The translations under genes were made by a program, and so were the position numbers. From UBA8110 sp964597275 (GTDB lineage: Bacteria; SAR324; NAC60-12): 8,587 nucleotides of DNA. The stretch covers positions 1-8,587 of the forward strand of contig CAZQXS010000146.1 of assembly GCA_964597275.1 (NCBI GenBank), given 5' to 3'. The notes under the pieces are model-generated. The model was not told the DNA's origin, ran no database searches, and was given only the letters and a program-made list of their open reading frames with translations. Each line of letters starts with the position of its first letter. Position 1 is the stretch's first letter. Of this stretch, positions 6,344 to 8,587 are shown piece by piece.

Positions 6344-7414
6344 TCAGGGCTTCTTCGGCTCTGCCGCCTGCTGAAGCTGATTGAGCGGGAGGAAGGGCAG
6401 CATGTTCTTGCCCATTTCAACATCGGCAACCACCTTGTTGACCTTGGGGAGGACTTCTTCCATCGTCTCCAGGAGGATGCGCTCCCGTGTCACCTCCTTC
6501 GCCTCCTTGTACTCCTCGTACACGGAAACAAAGCGGTCGGCGCGACCACGGGCGAGGTTGATGACTTCCTCGGCGTAGGCTTTCGCCTGATTGACGACCT
6601 GCACGGCTTCCCCCCGCGCTCGCGGGATGAGGTTGTTGCGGTAGCCGTCGGCCTCCTTGATCATCTTCTCCTTGTCCTCGCGGGCGCTCACCACGTCCTT
6701 GAAGGCATCGCGGACCTGCTCCGGCGGATGCACGTCCTGAAGCTTGACGTTCTCGATGCGGATGCCGGAGCGGTAGCTGTTGAGCGTTTCCTGCAAGAGC
6801 AGAGCAGTCGTGGATTCGATCAGCCCCTTGCCTTCGGTGAGCGCGTCCATCACGCCCGTATCGCCGATGACCTCGCGCATTGCGGACTCCGCCGCCGCCT
6901 TCACCGTGATGTCCGGGTTGGTGAGGTTGAAGAGGAAGTCCTCAAGGCTGGCGATGCGGTACTGCACGGTGAACTGCACATCAATGATGTTTTCATCACC
7001 CGTGAGCATCAGCGACTCCTTCTTGACATGACGATACTTGGCGGGCTGCTCTCCGGGAGGAGAAATCGTGCGGAACCCCACTTCGATGCGGCGGACTTTC
7101 GTGACCTGCTCCACATGCACCGTTTCGATGGGCGAGGGGAGGTGGTAGTGAGGTCCGGGGCCAACCACGGTCTGCACCACGCCAAAACGCCGGATCACGC
7201 CTTCCTCCTCCGGGTCCACGATGAAAAACCCGGTGGCCAGCCAGACGACCAGCGCAATGATCACCAGCAGCGTCCCAAAGCCCTTCTGTCCGCCTCCGCC
7301 CTTGAACTTGAACTTGTTCTGGAGGTTCGTGAGCAGTTCGTCAATGTCCGGGGCAGACTGGTTCTTGTTGTCGCCCCAAGGGGATTTTTTCGGATTGTTG
7401 TTCCAGGGGTCCAT
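6344..7414 (-). CDS. hflK: HflK, FtsH protease modulator (SPFH/band 7)
   Basis: This 356-aa HflK is an inner-membrane band-7 protein that with HflC forms a large cage around the FtsH protease and modulates membrane-protein degradation. Seen: a polar N-terminus with DPW and SPWG repeats and PDIDELLTNLQNK (22-34), typical of HflK; a Gly-rich stretch (39-47); one membrane segment (about 46-64, ending ATGFFIVDPEEEGVIRRFG); the SPFH domain (about 65-240, with GPGPHYHLPSPIE at 85-97 and LTGDENIIDVQFTVQYRI at 137-154); a coiled-coil region (about 235-320) rich in E/K/R/A; and a hydrophobic segment FLPLNQL near the C-terminus. The ATG at 7414 gives the family-typical N-terminus, though no Shine-Dalgarno is visible. 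It lies 76 bp after map on the same strand and is probably its operon partner. The expected partner gene hflC does not follow; the next gene is convergent. Confidence 0.95.
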   Translation of the reverse strand: MDPWNNNPKKSPWGDNKNQSAPDIDELLTNLQNKFKFKGGGGQKGFGTLLVIIALVVWLATGFFIVDPEEEGVIRRFGVVQTVVGPGPHYHLPSPIETVHVEQVTKVRRIEVGFRTISPPGEQPAKYRHVKKESLMLTGDENIIDVQFTVQYRIASLEDFLFNLTNPDITVKAAAESAMREVIGDTGVMDALTEGKGLIESTTALLLQETLNSYRSGIRIENVKLQDVHPPEQVRDAFKDVVSAREDKEKMIKEADGYRNNLIPRARGEAVQVVNQAKAYAEEVINLARGRADRFVSVYEEYKEAKEVTRERILLETMEEVLPKVNKVVADVEMGKNMLPFLPLNQLQQAAEPKKP

Positions 7415-7490
7415 AAAGGTTGGTGTCGGTAGTGTTCGTTGACAGCAGGTTAGGAGCCGTCTCTCCAAAGCACAAGCGCAATCCCAGCAC

Positions 7491-8381
7491 TCATGCGCTC
7501 AGCACCTCCACTCCGGAGGGAGTGACGCGCACGGTATGCTCCCACTGCGCAGAAAGCGAGCCGTCCACGGTGATGGCCGTCCACTTGTCTGCGAGGATGC
7601 GGCTTTCGGCGCGTCCAGCGTTGATCATCGGCTCGATGGTGAAGACCATGTTGGGCTGGAGGATGGTTCCGGTGCGCGGTTCGCCGTAGTGGAGAATCTG
7701 TGGGGCTTCGTGAAACTCGATGCCCACGCCGTGCCCGGCAAAGTCCCGGACCACCGAATAGCCGTGCCCTTCGGCGTGCTGTTGGATGACGTGCCCAAGG
7801 TCGCCCACCGTGTTGAAGGGCTTGACCGTCTGGATGCCGATTTCCAGGCATTCCTTCGTCACGTCCACCAGCTTGCGGGCTTTGTCTGAAACATCGCCGA
7901 TCAGGTACATGCGGCTCGCGTCGCCATAGTAGCCGTCCAGGATGCAGGTCACGTCAATGTTGATGATGTCGCCGTCTTTCAGCGCGTATTGGTCCGGAAT
8001 GCCGTGGCAGATGACGTGGTTGACGGAGGTGCAGACACTTTTCGGGAATCCGCGATAGCCCAGCGGTGCGGGGGTCGCGCCGTTCGCCAGCGTCTCGGCG
8101 TGGACCCATTCGTCAATCTCAATCGTCCGGACGCCCTCCACCACGCGCTCTTCCAGCATGTCGAGGATTTTCTTGGTGAGCTGGCAACTGCGCCGGATGC
8201 CCTCGACCTGCGCTTCGGTCTTGAGGAAAATCTTGCGGCTCTTCCGAGGGGTGCCCCACTTGGCCGGACTGGGCGGGGCCGTGCGGTCCTGCCCCCAGTG
8301 GCACTTCTTGTACTTCTTGCCACTGCCGCACCAGCACGGATCGTTGCGGGAGAGGGACCTGGAATCGGAGGTGTTGCGCAT
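7491..8381 (-). CDS. map: Type I methionine aminopeptidase with N-terminal SEC-C motif
   Basis: This 296-aa cytoplasmic metalloenzyme removes the initiator methionine from nascent proteins. Residues about 12-29 form a SEC-C zinc motif (NDPCWCGSGKKYKKCHW, with C16, C18, C27 and H28), as in the tail of SecA, and likely help ribosome or nascent-chain contact. A basic, Pro-rich linker (30-50) follows. The pita-bread catalytic domain (about 52-293) has the full metal set: D143 (NIDVT), D154 (YYGDASRM), H217 (FAGHGVG), E250 (FTIEP) and E281 (WEHTV), with H126 (CHGIP) as the substrate-contacting His. Nothing essential is missing. Length exceeds the bare 250-265-aa enzyme by the SEC-C extension. The start at 8381 is 13 bp after the lepB stop with no obvious Shine-Dalgarno, suggesting coupled translation; hflK follows 76 bp downstream. 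Confidence 0.97.
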   Translation of the reverse strand: MRNTSDSRSLSRNDPCWCGSGKKYKKCHWGQDRTAPPSPAKWGTPRKSRKIFLKTEAQVEGIRRSCQLTKKILDMLEERVVEGVRTIEIDEWVHAETLANGATPAPLGYRGFPKSVCTSVNHVICHGIPDQYALKDGDIINIDVTCILDGYYGDASRMYLIGDVSDKARKLVDVTKECLEIGIQTVKPFNTVGDLGHVIQQHAEGHGYSVVRDFAGHGVGIEFHEAPQILHYGEPRTGTILQPNMVFTIEPMINAGRAESRILADKWTAITVDGSLSAQWEHTVRVTPSGVEVLSA

Positions 8382-8394
8382 CGCAGGATTCGTG

Positions 8395-8587
8395 CTACTG
8401 AAGGGTGCTGAAGAGGCGGTCCAGCCGATAGCCGCTAAACAGGCTCTCTCGCGGGTCGTGGTGCCAGTAGATGATGCGTCCCTTGCCCATCACCTGCTCC
8501 ACGTCCAGAAATCCCCAAAAACGGCTGTCCGCGCTGTTGTAGCGGTTGTCGCCCATCACAAACAGCTTCCCCTCCGGAACCGTCACG
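8395..8587 (-). CDS. lepB: Signal peptidase I, C-terminal part (truncated by window edge)
   Basis: Only about the last 63 residues are present; the gene continues past the right edge. The visible part holds the conserved box E of type I signal peptidases, GDNRYNSADSRFWG, preceded by PEGKLFVM, and ends with KGRIIYWHHDPRESLF and a short tail to the TAG at 8395-8397. The family is an inner-membrane Ser/Lys protease that cuts signal peptides from exported proteins. The catalytic Ser and Lys would lie in the missing part, so activity cannot be judged here. It is the first visible gene of the leftward lepB-map-hflK cluster and is 13 bp from map. Confidence 0.93.
   Translation of the reverse strand, partial: VTVPEGKLFVMGDNRYNSADSRFWGFLDVEQVMGKGRIIYWHHDPRESLFSGYRLDRLFSTLQ

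Noticed and set aside
6173..7432. 419-codon open frame on the plus strand opposite hflK
   Set aside because: The translation is His/Leu/Arg-rich with no recognisable motif, and the opposite strand encodes a full HflK with all family features. It is a by-product of GC-rich codon use.
7415..7468. Longer hflK start at a TTG (7468)
   Set aside because: The extra 18 residues do not resemble an HflK N-terminus, while the ATG at 7414 gives the typical DPW start.
7415..7490. Separate promoter for hflK in the gap after map
   Set aside because: The best hexamer pair (TTGTGC, 17 bp, TAACCT) matches only 3 of 6 at each box, too weak to report. Read-through from map is simpler.
1..8587. CRISPR array, transposon ends, toxin-antitoxin or phage genes
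   Set aside because: No regularly spaced repeats, transposase, integrase or terminal inverted repeats are visible, and all long coding regions are accounted for by the genes listed.

Overview
The window reads as ordinary chromosomal DNA of a motile, flagellated Gram-negative bacterium. It is GC-rich (about 60% by eye) and densely coded. An HflK-type band-7 protein, a proteobacterial-style Tex, an FAH-family hydrolase very like fumarylpyruvate hydrolases, a methionine aminopeptidase with an N-terminal SEC-C zinc motif, and a flagellin behind a textbook sigma-28 promoter all fit a proteobacterium or a deltaproteobacteria-like lineage. I cannot place the species. I see no tRNA, rRNA, CRISPR array, insertion sequence, integrase or plasmid function.

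Layout from left to right: (1) an FAH-family hydrolase (62-754, +) converges on tex (741-3176, -), and the two genes overlap by 14 bp. (2) A 78-bp divergent spacer holds a good sigma-70-type promoter for the rightward gene and a weaker one for tex. (3) An uncharacterised rightward gene (3255-4001) encodes a zinc ribbon, one membrane segment and a C-terminal HEVRH metallopeptidase-like motif. (4) A 26-bp hairpin separates it from a convergent 549-aa flagellin gene (4053-5702, -), whose leader carries a near-perfect FliA promoter. (5) A divergent 121-aa protein of unknown function (5865-6230, +) follows. (6) A leftward cluster, in transcription order lepB (partial, runs off the right edge), map, hflK, fills 6344-8587.

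Functionally, lepB-map-hflK is a protein maturation and quality-control group: signal peptide removal, N-terminal methionine removal, and modulation of the FtsH membrane protease. Tex is a nucleic-acid-binding transcription factor. The flagellin stands alone, without fliD, fliS or fliW beside it, and its promoter places it in the late class of flagellar genes. The FAH hydrolase has no pathway partners in view.

I found no clear new multi-gene system. The items most worth a second look are the membrane-anchored zinc-ribbon/metallopeptidase-like protein, the sigma-28 flagellin promoter with its 5' leader, hflK without an adjacent hflC, and the unknown 121-aa gene divergent from the flagellin.
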